A stretch of DNA of 64,000 nt, taken from the IMG/VR virus record IMGVR_UViG_3300031726_000433, positions 34,722-98,721 of that record; one strand, 5' to 3'. This document shows, piece by piece, positions 45,276 through 53,951 of the stretch (position 1 is its first letter; every line of letters starts with the position of its first letter). The translations under genes and the position numbers were made by a program. The DNA is from a virus. The notes beneath the pieces are model-generated. The model was not told the DNA's origin. It saw only the letters and a list, made by a program, of their open reading frames with translations, and ran no database searches.

Positions 45276-46999
45276 TGTCAAGAAAATTCATAACAGATCG
45301 CGAAATTGCCTTTATCAATTCTATAAACAAGGAATTGATTCAGTCTGTCGTTGGACAGGAGATATCGTATTACTCAATTTCTCTTGAAAAGAGCAGAGCA
45401 AATAGACTTTATGACGAAGCCATAGAAAAGGTATGGGACCCACCAGTTCTAATAAATGCAAGAATAATGTGGGATAACACACAGTCTGCTTCTACGTCAT
45501 TCGGTGTAGACTCAAAATACTCACTGGAAGTTTACTTTCACAACAAAGAACTTGAAGAAAGAAATATACTTCCTAAGGAAGGCGACTTCATAGAGTTTGG
45601 AGAAGTCTTCTTTGAAATCACATCTGTCACACAACCACAGATAGTGTTCGGGCAAATCAACAATAAGATCATGACGAAGTGTGTTTGTGTTCCTTCACGC
45701 GAAGGTCAGTTTCAGGCTGGTGCCCGAGACAGCGAGGGAATTCAACATACACATCCAGTTGAACAGGTCATAGATCCAGATCTCGTAGATGTCCCACCAC
45801 AGATAACTTCACTAAGATTCACAGGAAACTATCCAGGATCCCAAACTGAATTGAAGGCCGGAGATACATTTCAGGTAACTGGAACGACGAACAAGGCGGC
45901 TGTAGGAGTTAGAGTTCTAGACTTCGGAGCAGCCACATTATCTGAGATAAGCTTCTCGTCAACCACGACATTCACAGTCACTGTAACAATAGCTGACAGA
46001 GGAACCACTACACAGAGTCTCACAGCCAAGCTTCAAGCAAGAAATAATAGAGGTTCATATGGTAATCCTGTTGCAACTTCAAACACTGTAGTTCTAAACA
46101 ACACTATCCCATCATTACAATTACTTTCAATAAGCTATCCAATAAATCAAATGGCACTGAAGAATTCAGAATCAGCTTTGGTGGACATTCTTATATCAGA
46201 TGCAGATACCATGTTGTTTGAAAGTCCAAACAACGAGTTGAGTGTGTTAGATCCGACAGTTATTGAAACACCAAAGACTGTTACAAGAATAGCTGGGACA
46301 TACAATATTTCAGCAACGAATTTCAGAGCAACAGCTAATAGAGCTGCAAATAATTCCCAGGCAGTTCTCAATACAAATGTTGCAATAGTGAATGTAGCTC
46401 CATCTGTTTCAGCTATACTTCCAGCAGCACGTCTAAGATCTGGTGGAAATGATGGTACAGTTGTTCAAGATCATGTGATAGCTCTATCTTCAGATCAACC
46501 ACTTTATGTTGTCCCTGTCATGGATGAAGCTATAGGTGGTGGTACGTTCCTTGCAGATTGGTCAGGGTTTGATGCGACGTGGACCAGAACACTTCAGGTT
46601 CATGATAATCAAACAAAGGGAATCTACAGTTGGAGAAACATGTCTTTCGTGGGGTTGTCAGGTTTGACAACAACTACGCTAAACTCTGGAACAACATATG
46701 AGCTTGGCGGATTTGTAGCAAGAACAATAACATTTGCACCATTCAGTCATACGGCAACTATAAATGTGGCAGTTTCTCAATATTCACTGTTGCAAGCTGG
46801 CGTATTTACGGCGACGAATCAACAGTCATTTCTTAATGTGACACAAGGAAATCACAGTAACATTGCAGATACGTTCACTGTTAATTCAGTTGGTTCAAAT
46901 CCAACAACTGTCTACTGGAATGATGATGCGGCTGCTGGATCTAACTCAAGTGGGTTAGCCCAACTTCTTAGCTTAGAAGAATTGATAACAAGTAATTAA
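45275..46999 (+). CDS. Neck protein (gp14-like) N terminus fused to Ig-like repeats, 574 aa
   Basis: Residues 1-150 resemble a head-closure/neck protein: YDEAIEKVWDPPVLINARIM, EVYFHNKELEERNILPKEGD, IEFGEVFFEITSVTQPQIVF. T4 gp14 has about 256 residues; here the chain goes on with about 400 residues of beta-rich Ig-like repeats (PPQITSLRFTGNYPG, IPSLQLLSISYPINQ, APSVSAILPAARL). The extra domains could project from the neck like whiskers or bind surfaces. ATG 45275 overlaps the previous stop. The neck assignment is moderate; the Ig-like repeats are clear by eye. Confidence 0.6.
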   Translation: MSRKFITDREIAFINSINKELIQSVVGQEISYYSISLEKSRANRLYDEAIEKVWDPPVLINARIMWDNTQSASTSFGVDSKYSLEVYFHNKELEERNILPKEGDFIEFGEVFFEITSVTQPQIVFGQINNKIMTKCVCVPSREGQFQAGARDSEGIQHTHPVEQVIDPDLVDVPPQITSLRFTGNYPGSQTELKAGDTFQVTGTTNKAAVGVRVLDFGAATLSEISFSSTTTFTVTVTIADRGTTTQSLTAKLQARNNRGSYGNPVATSNTVVLNNTIPSLQLLSISYPINQMALKNSESALVDILISDADTMLFESPNNELSVLDPTVIETPKTVTRIAGTYNISATNFRATANRAANNSQAVLNTNVAIVNVAPSVSAILPAARLRSGGNDGTVVQDHVIALSSDQPLYVVPVMDEAIGGGTFLADWSGFDATWTRTLQVHDNQTKGIYSWRNMSFVGLSGLTTTTLNSGTTYELGGFVARTITFAPFSHTATINVAVSQYSLLQAGVFTATNQQSFLNVTQGNHSNIADTFTVNSVGSNPTTVYWNDDAAAGSNSSGLAQLLSLEELITSN

Positions 47000-47010
47000 G
47001 AGGAATTTCG

Positions 47011-48744
47011 ATGAGTGCTTTTGAAACATACGTAAATACCGAACTTCCAAATAGACCAACTCTATTGACATATGAATTGACAAGTTATCAGGGAAATCCC
47101 AATAGCGGTAGCATTCCAGCTATCATGCAGAACTGTCCGAAGGGAACGCTATTTCTAAACAATATAGATTCAAGTCTGTGGAAGAAGCATAGTGCTGCTA
47201 CTGGATCTTGGGTAGAGATGATTGACAGTGGAGATCTTTATACAAGTGCAGTGCAGACTTATTACGTAGATCCTGTTTCTGGAAGTGATGCAAATACTGG
47301 AAGCGCTTCCAATCAAGCATTCCAGACGTTGACGAAGGCTTTGTCAGTCATACCACTGATTGTCAACCACGACCAGACCATTCAAATTGCGGCTGGGACC
47401 TTGGTGGATACGATACCAATCTATGTATCGCCGTTCGACTGTGTTTCGGGTTCAGTTATTGTCCAAGGAACCATGCAGGACGTTTTCCCTACCCAAGGGA
47501 TAGCTACCGGCACATTCGACGCTTCTTTTGCTGGTCAAACCTATGTGCAGACGGCCACCTGTGCGGGTGGTGGGTGGGCAGTTGATGCGCTCAGGGCTGG
47601 TACTTGGGTAGAACTGACCTCCGGTCCGGGTCTTGGAATGCGTTTTCCTATTTCGTCCAATACGGCAACTTCATTGGAAGTAGCCTGTCAAGTAAATAGC
47701 TCCACCGGAGGAGGTATTGATTTCCAAAATCAGACGTTTAAGTTTGTGCGTCCGGCAACAACCATAAGCACATCCGGCACTACGCCTTCAATGATTTTCC
47801 GTGGCGGGTCGAGCTATCACCTTGGTACACCATCTACACCTGCCATACCCGCAACCGGGGTGTTTGAAGCTCAGGTAAGCCTACGACAAATTTCTTTTAA
47901 AACCGCAGCGTCTAGTAGCGCAGCGTCCATATACACAACAGGTGGGGCTGGCATTCAGTTGGTAGACTGTGGGTTTTTGGACGCCAACGGAAATGGCGGA
48001 GTCGCAATAAACGCAGCCCCCGGAAACGGAGCGCTCAACATATTGCGCTGTCTTTTTAGTTGCAACAACTCAAATCGTCAGCACTGCTCATTTACGGGTC
48101 GTGTCGGCTTTGTTTACTACTCGTGCTTTGACAGAGGTTCATCGGGGGTATCGGCGACGGTGGGTTCGATTGTACAGATTGGAGCAATTTTTAACGGCCA
48201 AACTGTCGGTCTACTGTGCTTAGCAGCCTCAAGGGTGACGGGAACTTGGATATTGGTTAAGGGTTGTATTAACTCTGGCTGTCAAGTATATGGAAACTCG
48301 GTGATTTCCTTCACTGGGGCGGTTCCCGGCCGTGTTTATTTCGACGCCAACGCAACGGCCATAACGGCCGAGATTACCACATTGGCAAACCAGCGCGGCG
48401 GGAGGTCTTCTGTACAATTTAACGCATCTGTAGCTGGGGGTGTTGTCTTGAATGGTGGTACCACACTGATATCGCTCAACAACAACTCTGAACTTTTGAT
48501 TACCGGTACTGTGGCCGGAGGTGTATCTCTACTGAACGCTTCCGGATGGGCGGTCAACATGGCACCGACCCTTAGCGCAGTTTACAACACGGCACAGGCT
48601 TCGACTGGCCTCACTATGTCTGGCAACGTTTCCGGAGATTTCACCCTCGATGGCACAACCATTACCAGCTTGGCTTCGCTGAGGGCTTTGACTCCGAAGC
48701 GGATTGTAGACTTGACGAATTTTAACAGGTTGGTGGAGGTCTAA
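47011..48744 (+). CDS. Tail-spike-like protein with right-handed beta-helix, 577 aa
   Basis: After an 85-residue N terminus comes YYVDPVSGSDANTGS followed by AFQTLTKAL, the usual opening of a parallel beta-helix (pectate-lyase-like) domain, then long runs of short strands and Gly/Asn turns to about residue 520. Such helices form trimeric spikes that bind or cut host polysaccharide; no catalytic residues can be assigned by eye. The C terminus (TLDGTTITSLASLRALTPKR) resembles that of the next gene. From about 47.3 kb the DNA is visibly richer in G+C than its neighbours, suggesting recent acquisition. Lies inside the neck-to-tail gene run. Confidence 0.65.
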   Translation: MSAFETYVNTELPNRPTLLTYELTSYQGNPNSGSIPAIMQNCPKGTLFLNNIDSSLWKKHSAATGSWVEMIDSGDLYTSAVQTYYVDPVSGSDANTGSASNQAFQTLTKALSVIPLIVNHDQTIQIAAGTLVDTIPIYVSPFDCVSGSVIVQGTMQDVFPTQGIATGTFDASFAGQTYVQTATCAGGGWAVDALRAGTWVELTSGPGLGMRFPISSNTATSLEVACQVNSSTGGGIDFQNQTFKFVRPATTISTSGTTPSMIFRGGSSYHLGTPSTPAIPATGVFEAQVSLRQISFKTAASSSAASIYTTGGAGIQLVDCGFLDANGNGGVAINAAPGNGALNILRCLFSCNNSNRQHCSFTGRVGFVYYSCFDRGSSGVSATVGSIVQIGAIFNGQTVGLLCLAASRVTGTWILVKGCINSGCQVYGNSVISFTGAVPGRVYFDANATAITAEITTLANQRGGRSSVQFNASVAGGVVLNGGTTLISLNNNSELLITGTVAGGVSLLNASGWAVNMAPTLSAVYNTAQASTGLTMSGNVSGDFTLDGTTITSLASLRALTPKRIVDLTNFNRLVEV

Positions 48745-48745
48745 T

Positions 48746-49045
48746 ATGGGTTCTCAAATTCAGGGAAACACTTACGTTTCCAACATCCAGATGGTCAACA
48801 AAATCACAACCGATACGACCATTTATGTCACCACTACTGGAAACGACACGACTGGCGACGGAAGCGTTGGCAACACTAACGGCATTGTACTTAATAAGGG
48901 TGCAAAAGCGCAGATTGATGCAAACGCAATTTTAGGTGCGACTACTGATATCACCTACGACGGTGTGAACGCCACCCTAGCTTCCATGCGGTCAGCCTCA
49001 CCTAAGTTACTCACTAATGCCTATGGTACAATAATCTACGAATAG
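48746..49045 (+). CDS. Short relative of the beta-helix spike, helix deleted, 99 aa
   Basis: ATG 48746, one base after the spike stop. It contains TIYVTTTGNDTTGDGS, like the spike's helix opening YYVDPVSGSDANTGS, followed almost at once by a C-terminal module, ITYDGVNATLASMRSASPKL, like the spike's FTLDGTTITSLASLRALTPK. It therefore looks like a spike paralogue that has lost its beta-helix, either as decay or as a small capping subunit. It shares the G+C-rich composition of the spike gene. Confidence 0.55.
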   Translation: MGSQIQGNTYVSNIQMVNKITTDTTIYVTTTGNDTTGDGSVGNTNGIVLNKGAKAQIDANAILGATTDITYDGVNATLASMRSASPKLLTNAYGTIIYE

Positions 49046-49105
49046 AACATAAGAAGATATTTAGGCATTAAGCAAATTGTCGACCATAACTAGAATTAGG
49101 TGTCA

Positions 49106-49135
49106 TTTCAAAATGTATAATTTCAAAATGTATAA
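49106..49135 (+). repeat. Tandem 15-base repeat TTTCAAAATGTATAA, two copies
   Basis: Two perfect copies (49106-49120 and 49121-49135), each creating TATAAT with the next base. They lie directly before the ribosome site GGAG of the protease gene. They may act as duplicate -10 elements of a host-type promoter, though no good -35 is visible. Confidence 0.8.
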
Positions 49136-49145
49136 TGGAGCTTCT

Positions 49146-49916
49146 ATGCATAAACTAATTCTATCGATCTTGATGTCATTACTTCTTGTTTCATGTTCTT
49201 CATGTTTTAGAAGATATCCAGATCCATCTGGAAGAGATGCAAGAGAGATGATGTCACAGACTGTAAAGATAGACGTCACAGTACATGGAATGTCACTATC
49301 TTTAGATAAGGATGGTAACGTCATAAAGAAAGAAGATAAGGCTGAGTGGACCGGATCTGGTGTCGTTGTTGTCGTTGACCACGATTCAAATCTAAGTCTT
49401 GTCCTATCAGCTGATCACGTTGTCGATATTCCAAAGTTAATCGAGATGGAAGATGAAGAAGGCAATCCAAAGTTATTCTTTTCTAAGAGCGCTGTTATAA
49501 CTGTAGAAAGACTCAATGGATCAACTTGTAATGCAATTCCAGCTGAAATGGATCCAGATAATGATATCGGGACGATTGTAACAGATTGCATCGCTGGAGA
49601 GGCTGTTGTAATAGCTGACAGTCTTCCTCCAGTCGGATCTATAGTTACTGCTTCTGGAGCTCCACTTGGTATTCATCCAGCTGGAGTGTTCATCGTGACA
49701 GATGGTAGATACGTCGGTCTTGAAGAGAATGGCAAAGTAGTTGTTACACTTGCAACAACGTTTGGTGGTTCTGGTGGAGGAATCTTCTACAGAGGAAAGC
49801 TTTTTGGAATAGTTACGAATAAGGCTGGAAGATTTGAACATGCCAATACGGGGACATCTTTAGATCCAATCAAGAAAATAGTAAAGTCCGTCCTAGATAA
49901 AGCAAATGCCAATTGA
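49146..49916 (+). CDS. Lipoprotein trypsin-like serine protease, 256 aa
   Basis: ATG 49146 has GGAG at 49137-49140; an in-frame TTG at 49077 would read through the tandem repeat and is less likely. A lipoprotein signal peptide is clear (HKLILSILMSLLLVSC, lipidated Cys17). The mature part has a chymotrypsin/HtrA-type triad: H91 in LSADHVV, D140 in DNDIGTI and S209 in FGGSGGGIF, followed by the GIVTN strand. The product should be a membrane-anchored periplasmic protease. It may process envelope proteins, act in exclusion of other phages, or aid entry or lysis; none can be chosen from sequence. It lies between a spike gene and the sheath stabiliser and overlaps the latter by 11 bases. Confidence 0.8.
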   Translation: MHKLILSILMSLLLVSCSSCFRRYPDPSGRDAREMMSQTVKIDVTVHGMSLSLDKDGNVIKKEDKAEWTGSGVVVVVDHDSNLSLVLSADHVVDIPKLIEMEDEEGNPKLFFSKSAVITVERLNGSTCNAIPAEMDPDNDIGTIVTDCIAGEAVVIADSLPPVGSIVTASGAPLGIHPAGVFIVTDGRYVGLEENGKVVVTLATTFGGSGGGIFYRGKLFGIVTNKAGRFEHANTGTSLDPIKKIVKSVLDKANAN

Positions 49917-50763
49917 GCACTCAGAATACCAGAATGTCACATTCGAAACAATAGATCAGGCTGTAGTATCGTGGTTTGATCAGACAGTTGATGCTCATGT
50001 TCTACAACCAAATGGTGATAGAAAAAAGGTAGTTGTTAACTTTTCAGCTGGAGAGCGCTGGATCACCGCACGTGAGCGCCGAGGCCTCCGTGATAAAAAT
50101 GGTGTACTTATCCTTCCGCTCATCTCTTTGCGTCGTACGGGCATCGAGCCTTCTCCAACCATGTCTGCTTTAGGTACCGAGACAGCCACTCTACAGATAT
50201 CAAAGAGAATTTCACCAAAGACAAATGACATTCAAAATCTTTACAAGAATAGAGATCCTCAATTTAGAACTCCATCTAAACCAACAGTTTATGAAGTTAC
50301 AACAATTCCATTTCCAGATAGATCAATCATATCATATGAAGTTCAAATTCAGGCACAGTATATTACACAAATGAATACTATCCTTGAAAAGATGTTTCAT
50401 GAACTAGATCTTAATAAATCATTTGTCGCACCATTTGAGAATGAAGGAAGACATCCGCCAATCGGTGTTCCATTCGAAGAAAGAAAACTTCTAGATAAAA
50501 GCTATGTCGTAGGATTTTTTGATGCTTCTGTTACTGATGGTGGTAACTTCGAAGAGTTCACAGATCAAGAAAGAATTGTAAGATTCAATACTTCCATTAG
50601 AGTACCAGCTGTTCTTCAATTGGATCCAGAGGGTGAGAAGCCATCTGTTCAAGTTGAAAGAACAGCATTCAAACTAGGATTCGCAGAAGAAAAGATCAAG
50701 TTTGTAGATGATCCATACGAACTAGAACTTATCTTCGGAGATGGAAAAGTAAGAGAGAAATAA
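49906..50763 (+). CDS. 15: Tail sheath stabiliser / terminator (gp15-like), 285 aa
   Basis: ATG 49906 overlaps the protease gene by 11 bases. The N-terminal two-thirds matches the gp15 type: a strand like VVNFSAGERWITARERRGL (family SYGxxERWxxAR), LILPLISLRRTG, and the hydrophobic ISYEVQIQAQYITQMNTILEKMF. In T4, gp15 caps the tail at the sheath end and joins it to the neck. The gene lies just before the sheath gene, which fits. Length is close to T4 gp15 (272 aa). Identified by pattern and place rather than search. Confidence 0.6.
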   Translation: MPIEHSEYQNVTFETIDQAVVSWFDQTVDAHVLQPNGDRKKVVVNFSAGERWITARERRGLRDKNGVLILPLISLRRTGIEPSPTMSALGTETATLQISKRISPKTNDIQNLYKNRDPQFRTPSKPTVYEVTTIPFPDRSIISYEVQIQAQYITQMNTILEKMFHELDLNKSFVAPFENEGRHPPIGVPFEERKLLDKSYVVGFFDASVTDGGNFEEFTDQERIVRFNTSIRVPAVLQLDPEGEKPSVQVERTAFKLGFAEEKIKFVDDPYELELIFGDGKVREK

Positions 50764-50802
50764 GAGAAATTGCAAGAAACGGTCATTTGAACCGCGTCTT
50801 TG

Positions 50803-50812
50803 CTAATTAGAA
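50803..50812 (+). promoter_or_regulatory. Candidate late-promoter motif CTAATTAGAA
   Basis: Core CTAATTA lies in the 108-base gap before the sheath gene, 59 bases ahead of its ATG. Downstream is a small hairpin CACCT-TATATGT-AGGTG in the leader (about 50824-50840). Confidence 0.38.
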
Positions 50813-50871
50813 CGTGAAGGTGTCACCTTATATGTAGGTGCCCATCGTTAAATTTTCGGAGAGATAAAGAC

Positions 50872-53163
50872 ATGCAGAAATTTATGTCACCTGGGGTTTT
50901 TACCACTGAAGTTGATTTAAGCTTTCTGGCTCAAGGAGTTGCAGGAATCGGAGCCGTCCTCGTTGGTAGAACTCTGAAGGGACCAGCAATGGTTCCAATG
51001 TTTGTAAATGGTCTTGATTCATTTGCAAGTCTTTTTGGAGCTCCTACTCCAGGATACCAGCTTTCATATGCAGCCAAGAATTATCTAAAGAATTCAAATG
51101 CTTTGACTGTCGTAAGAGTTCTTGGACATGCTGATGGTACCACAACTACAAATGGATATACACTACCAGGAATTACAGGCATTTCAGACTCAGCTTCGGC
51201 TGGTCAACTTCTAGCAGTTCTTCACCACTCTGGTGCGGTATCTGTTGCTGGTGTTCCACTTGATGCAAACAACTTCATCGTTAGAGTTGGTTCAATCTTC
51301 GGTGCAACTGCTTCATTCCTCACATCTTCTGCGAACTACATCGAAAAGGTTCTTAACACAGACCCAACAAAGTTCTCTACATATGGTCACTATCTTTACC
51401 AGAACTTTAGCTATGTTACTCCAGCAGCTTCAGCTTCATGGGCTCCAGCCGGAGTAAGCGGCTCAACTCTTTCTTTTGCAAGAGACTTTACGCAAGGAAC
51501 TTCTGCCTGGACTACTTCACAACCAGTCGGTGGACAAGTATTCAATCTATTTAGATTCCACACATTGGCTCACGGTCGCGCAACAAATAATGATATCAAG
51601 GTGTTGATCGCGAATGTGAAGCCATCTCCAGCTCCAACAGCAACTCCGTTTGGAACATTCGATGTTATCGTAAGACAGTTCTCAGATACAGATCAAAGAG
51701 TTGTGACGCTCGAGACCTTTACAGGTTGCAACCTCGACCCATCTTCAAAGAACTTTATCTCTCGTGTAATCGGTGATCACCTAGAAGTATTCGATACAAC
51801 TCAGAGAAAGTTCCTAGGAAGCGGAGACTTCAACAGCAAGAGCAAGTTCGTCCGTGTAGAACTTGACACCTCAGTTAATGCCCCACTTGAAGCAATTCCA
51901 TTTGGACATAGAGGATACACTAAGGGACTCTTCTCTGGATCTGTCGCAACGATTCCAGATATGAAGTTGACACAGACTCAGTTCGATAGAGTTGGAAACC
52001 TTGATCAAAATATCTGCTGGGGAATTTCATTTGTATCTGGTGGAATCGAAGACAGAATGCGTGCAGATCCAAACAGCGCAGTTCTCTCTGCTGACTCTGA
52101 CTTCACGATGGCAAACTTGTCAGCCTCATGGCTAAATGGTAGACAGATTTGGACTCACGTTCCAAATCTTGCAGCAGCTTCACAGACAACTGCAATCTAC
52201 GCATCAGCTTCACTCTACAAGTTTAATCTTCCATTCCAGGGCGGGTTCGATGGTTGGGATCTTCGTGTGAATGATCCAACGTATCTATCAAACGTTTCAG
52301 ATGACACTGACATTGGCGTTCTATCTCTCAAGAGATCACTTGACACCATTGCAAATCCAGATGCATTCGATATGAATCTATTGGCGGTACCTGGTGTTCA
52401 CAACATCAAGGTAACAGATAAGGCTCGTGGAATCGTCAATGATCGTGGTGATGCTCTCTTTATCATGGACGTCACAGGATCGTCTGTATCAGAAGTTGTC
52501 GGTCAGTTGAAGGCTCGTGAAGTTGACGATAACTACACCGCATGCTACTACCCAGACATGAAGTTGAATGACAAGACAAATAACAGAATCATTAGAATTT
52601 CTCCGTCTGTCGCTGTTGTTGGTGCAATCGCATTCAGCGATAGAGTTGGACAAGTCTTCTTCGCTCCAGCTGGACTGAATCGTGGTGGACTTGGACAATT
52701 CGATATTGTCGACGTTGTCGATAGACTTACATTCCAGGACCGTAACGATCTATACGACAACAGAATCAATCCAATTGCGACATTCCCAAATGAAGGAATC
52801 GTTGTGTTTGGACAGAAGACACTTCAGATCAAGGCATCAGCCCTTGATAGAATCAATGTTCGTAGATTGTTGATCTATGCCAAGAAGACGATTGCTTCCG
52901 CAGCTAAGCTTCTTCTATTCGAGCCAAACAACTCTTCAACTTGGCAGCGTTTCTTGAACACAGTCAATCCTATCTTGGAAACTGTGCGTCAGAATCAAGG
53001 ACTTGAAAGATTCAAGGTTGTAATGGACACAACCACGAATACTCCAGACTTGATCGATAGAAACGTAATGACTGGAAAGATCTTCTTGCAACCAACGAAG
53101 GCAGCTGAATTCATCGACCTTTCATTCATCATCACAAATGCAGGTGTTGCATTCGGCGAATAA
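50872..53163 (+). CDS. 18: Tail sheath protein (T4 gp18-like), 763 aa
   Basis: Contractile sheath subunit. N-terminal MSPGVFTTEVDLS and GVAGIGAVLVGRTLKGPAMVP are typical of gp18 and related sheaths; the C-terminal domain shows GIVVFGQKTLQ, SALDRINVRRLLIYAKKTIA, LFEPNNSSTWQRF and the final FIDLSFIITNAGVAFGE, all sheath hallmarks. The length (659 aa in T4) reflects a larger outward-facing middle domain. ATG 50872 has CGGAGAG upstream. A strong terminator follows. The tube gene, next door in T4, is here 9.6 kb downstream. Confidence 0.95.
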   Translation: MQKFMSPGVFTTEVDLSFLAQGVAGIGAVLVGRTLKGPAMVPMFVNGLDSFASLFGAPTPGYQLSYAAKNYLKNSNALTVVRVLGHADGTTTTNGYTLPGITGISDSASAGQLLAVLHHSGAVSVAGVPLDANNFIVRVGSIFGATASFLTSSANYIEKVLNTDPTKFSTYGHYLYQNFSYVTPAASASWAPAGVSGSTLSFARDFTQGTSAWTTSQPVGGQVFNLFRFHTLAHGRATNNDIKVLIANVKPSPAPTATPFGTFDVIVRQFSDTDQRVVTLETFTGCNLDPSSKNFISRVIGDHLEVFDTTQRKFLGSGDFNSKSKFVRVELDTSVNAPLEAIPFGHRGYTKGLFSGSVATIPDMKLTQTQFDRVGNLDQNICWGISFVSGGIEDRMRADPNSAVLSADSDFTMANLSASWLNGRQIWTHVPNLAAASQTTAIYASASLYKFNLPFQGGFDGWDLRVNDPTYLSNVSDDTDIGVLSLKRSLDTIANPDAFDMNLLAVPGVHNIKVTDKARGIVNDRGDALFIMDVTGSSVSEVVGQLKAREVDDNYTACYYPDMKLNDKTNNRIIRISPSVAVVGAIAFSDRVGQVFFAPAGLNRGGLGQFDIVDVVDRLTFQDRNDLYDNRINPIATFPNEGIVVFGQKTLQIKASALDRINVRRLLIYAKKTIASAAKLLLFEPNNSSTWQRFLNTVNPILETVRQNQGLERFKVVMDTTTNTPDLIDRNVMTGKIFLQPTKAAEFIDLSFIITNAGVAFGE

Positions 53164-53184
53164 CAGAATTTGAATAACGTTTAC

Positions 53185-53223
53185 TTGGGGATTGGGGTCT
53201 AAAGTCCCAATCCCCAAATTTTT
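53185..53223 (+). terminator. Rho-independent terminator after the sheath gene
   Basis: TTGGGGATTGGG (53185-53196) pairs perfectly with CCCAATCCCCAA (53206-53217) across a 9-base loop, then a T-run to 53223. Confidence 0.93.
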
Positions 53224-53237
53224 AGGAGAATACAAAG

Positions 53238-53633
53238 ATGCCAGCAATAGGCGACGCAATGGTAGCTCTTCCGCTATCTTCATCATTCAACGATCCTTGG
53301 GTTCACCAAAGAACAGTTATGCACACGAGAACCGCGACTGTGACTGTTATAACTGGATCAACCTCAAGTCAGTTAGCTCTTCCAGCTAATGCAAGTCGTC
53401 TCGGATATATTTTAGTAAATGATTCTCCAAGTCTTGTATATATGAAGTATGGATCTGGGCCAGCAAATTCAAACGCATTCTCAGTTATTCTTCCGCCGAT
53501 TGATCTTGCAGCAACTGCGTGGAAGTCTGCAATAGAACATGAGAACGTTGGTGTGGGTGTGTTCACGGGACAAATTCATGTTGTATGGTCGAGCGGTTCA
53601 ACTGGAAGTTTGAGGATCACGGAATTCACATAA
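53238..53633 (+). CDS. Small virion protein, paralogue of the gene at 54546, 131 aa
   Basis: ATG 53238 has AGGAG at 53224-53228, right at the end of the terminator T-run. The beta-rich product has a core (LGYILVNDSPSLVYMKYGSG ... FSVILPP ... FTGQIHVVWSSGSTGSLRITEFT) matching the gene at 54546. Such small sandwich proteins often accompany tail fibres in large phages. Probably a fibre or baseplate accessory protein; function is not known. Confidence 0.6.
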   Translation: MPAIGDAMVALPLSSSFNDPWVHQRTVMHTRTATVTVITGSTSSQLALPANASRLGYILVNDSPSLVYMKYGSGPANSNAFSVILPPIDLAATAWKSAIEHENVGVGVFTGQIHVVWSSGSTGSLRITEFT

Positions 53634-53634
53634 T

Positions 53635-53949
53635 ATGTCATGGTTTCCAGATAGCATAGTTGGATATCCTGTAAGTGGCTCAGAGCTAGGATTAATTGTA
53701 CGTCCTATTGGAGCCGGAGTTAACGGAGCTGTTCCTGTTCAACTTGCGGGATCATCTGGAAGTGGATCACTTCAGGTATCTGGATCAGTTAGTGTTTCTA
53801 ATCTATCTGACATTAGAGATGTAAATGTCGGGTATCTACTTGGAAGCATACTTATGGAGTTGAGGTATGTTAACTTTCATCTTTCAAAGATGACTGGGAT
53901 AGAAGATGTAGAAAGTGAAATAGATGCAGAAGAAGATTCCGAGGAATAA
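53635..53949 (+). CDS. Hypothetical fibre-cassette protein, 104 aa
   Basis: ATG 53635, one base after the previous stop. The N-terminal half is Gly/Ser/Val-rich (LAGSSGSGSLQVSGSVSVSN), suggesting short beta-strands; a helix follows (GYLLGSILMELRYVNFHLSK) and an acidic tail. A short chain-tail or fibre-linker piece is inferred from context. Confidence 0.55.
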   Translation: MSWFPDSIVGYPVSGSELGLIVRPIGAGVNGAVPVQLAGSSGSGSLQVSGSVSVSNLSDIRDVNVGYLLGSILMELRYVNFHLSKMTGIEDVESEIDAEEDSEE

Positions 53950-53951
53950 AA

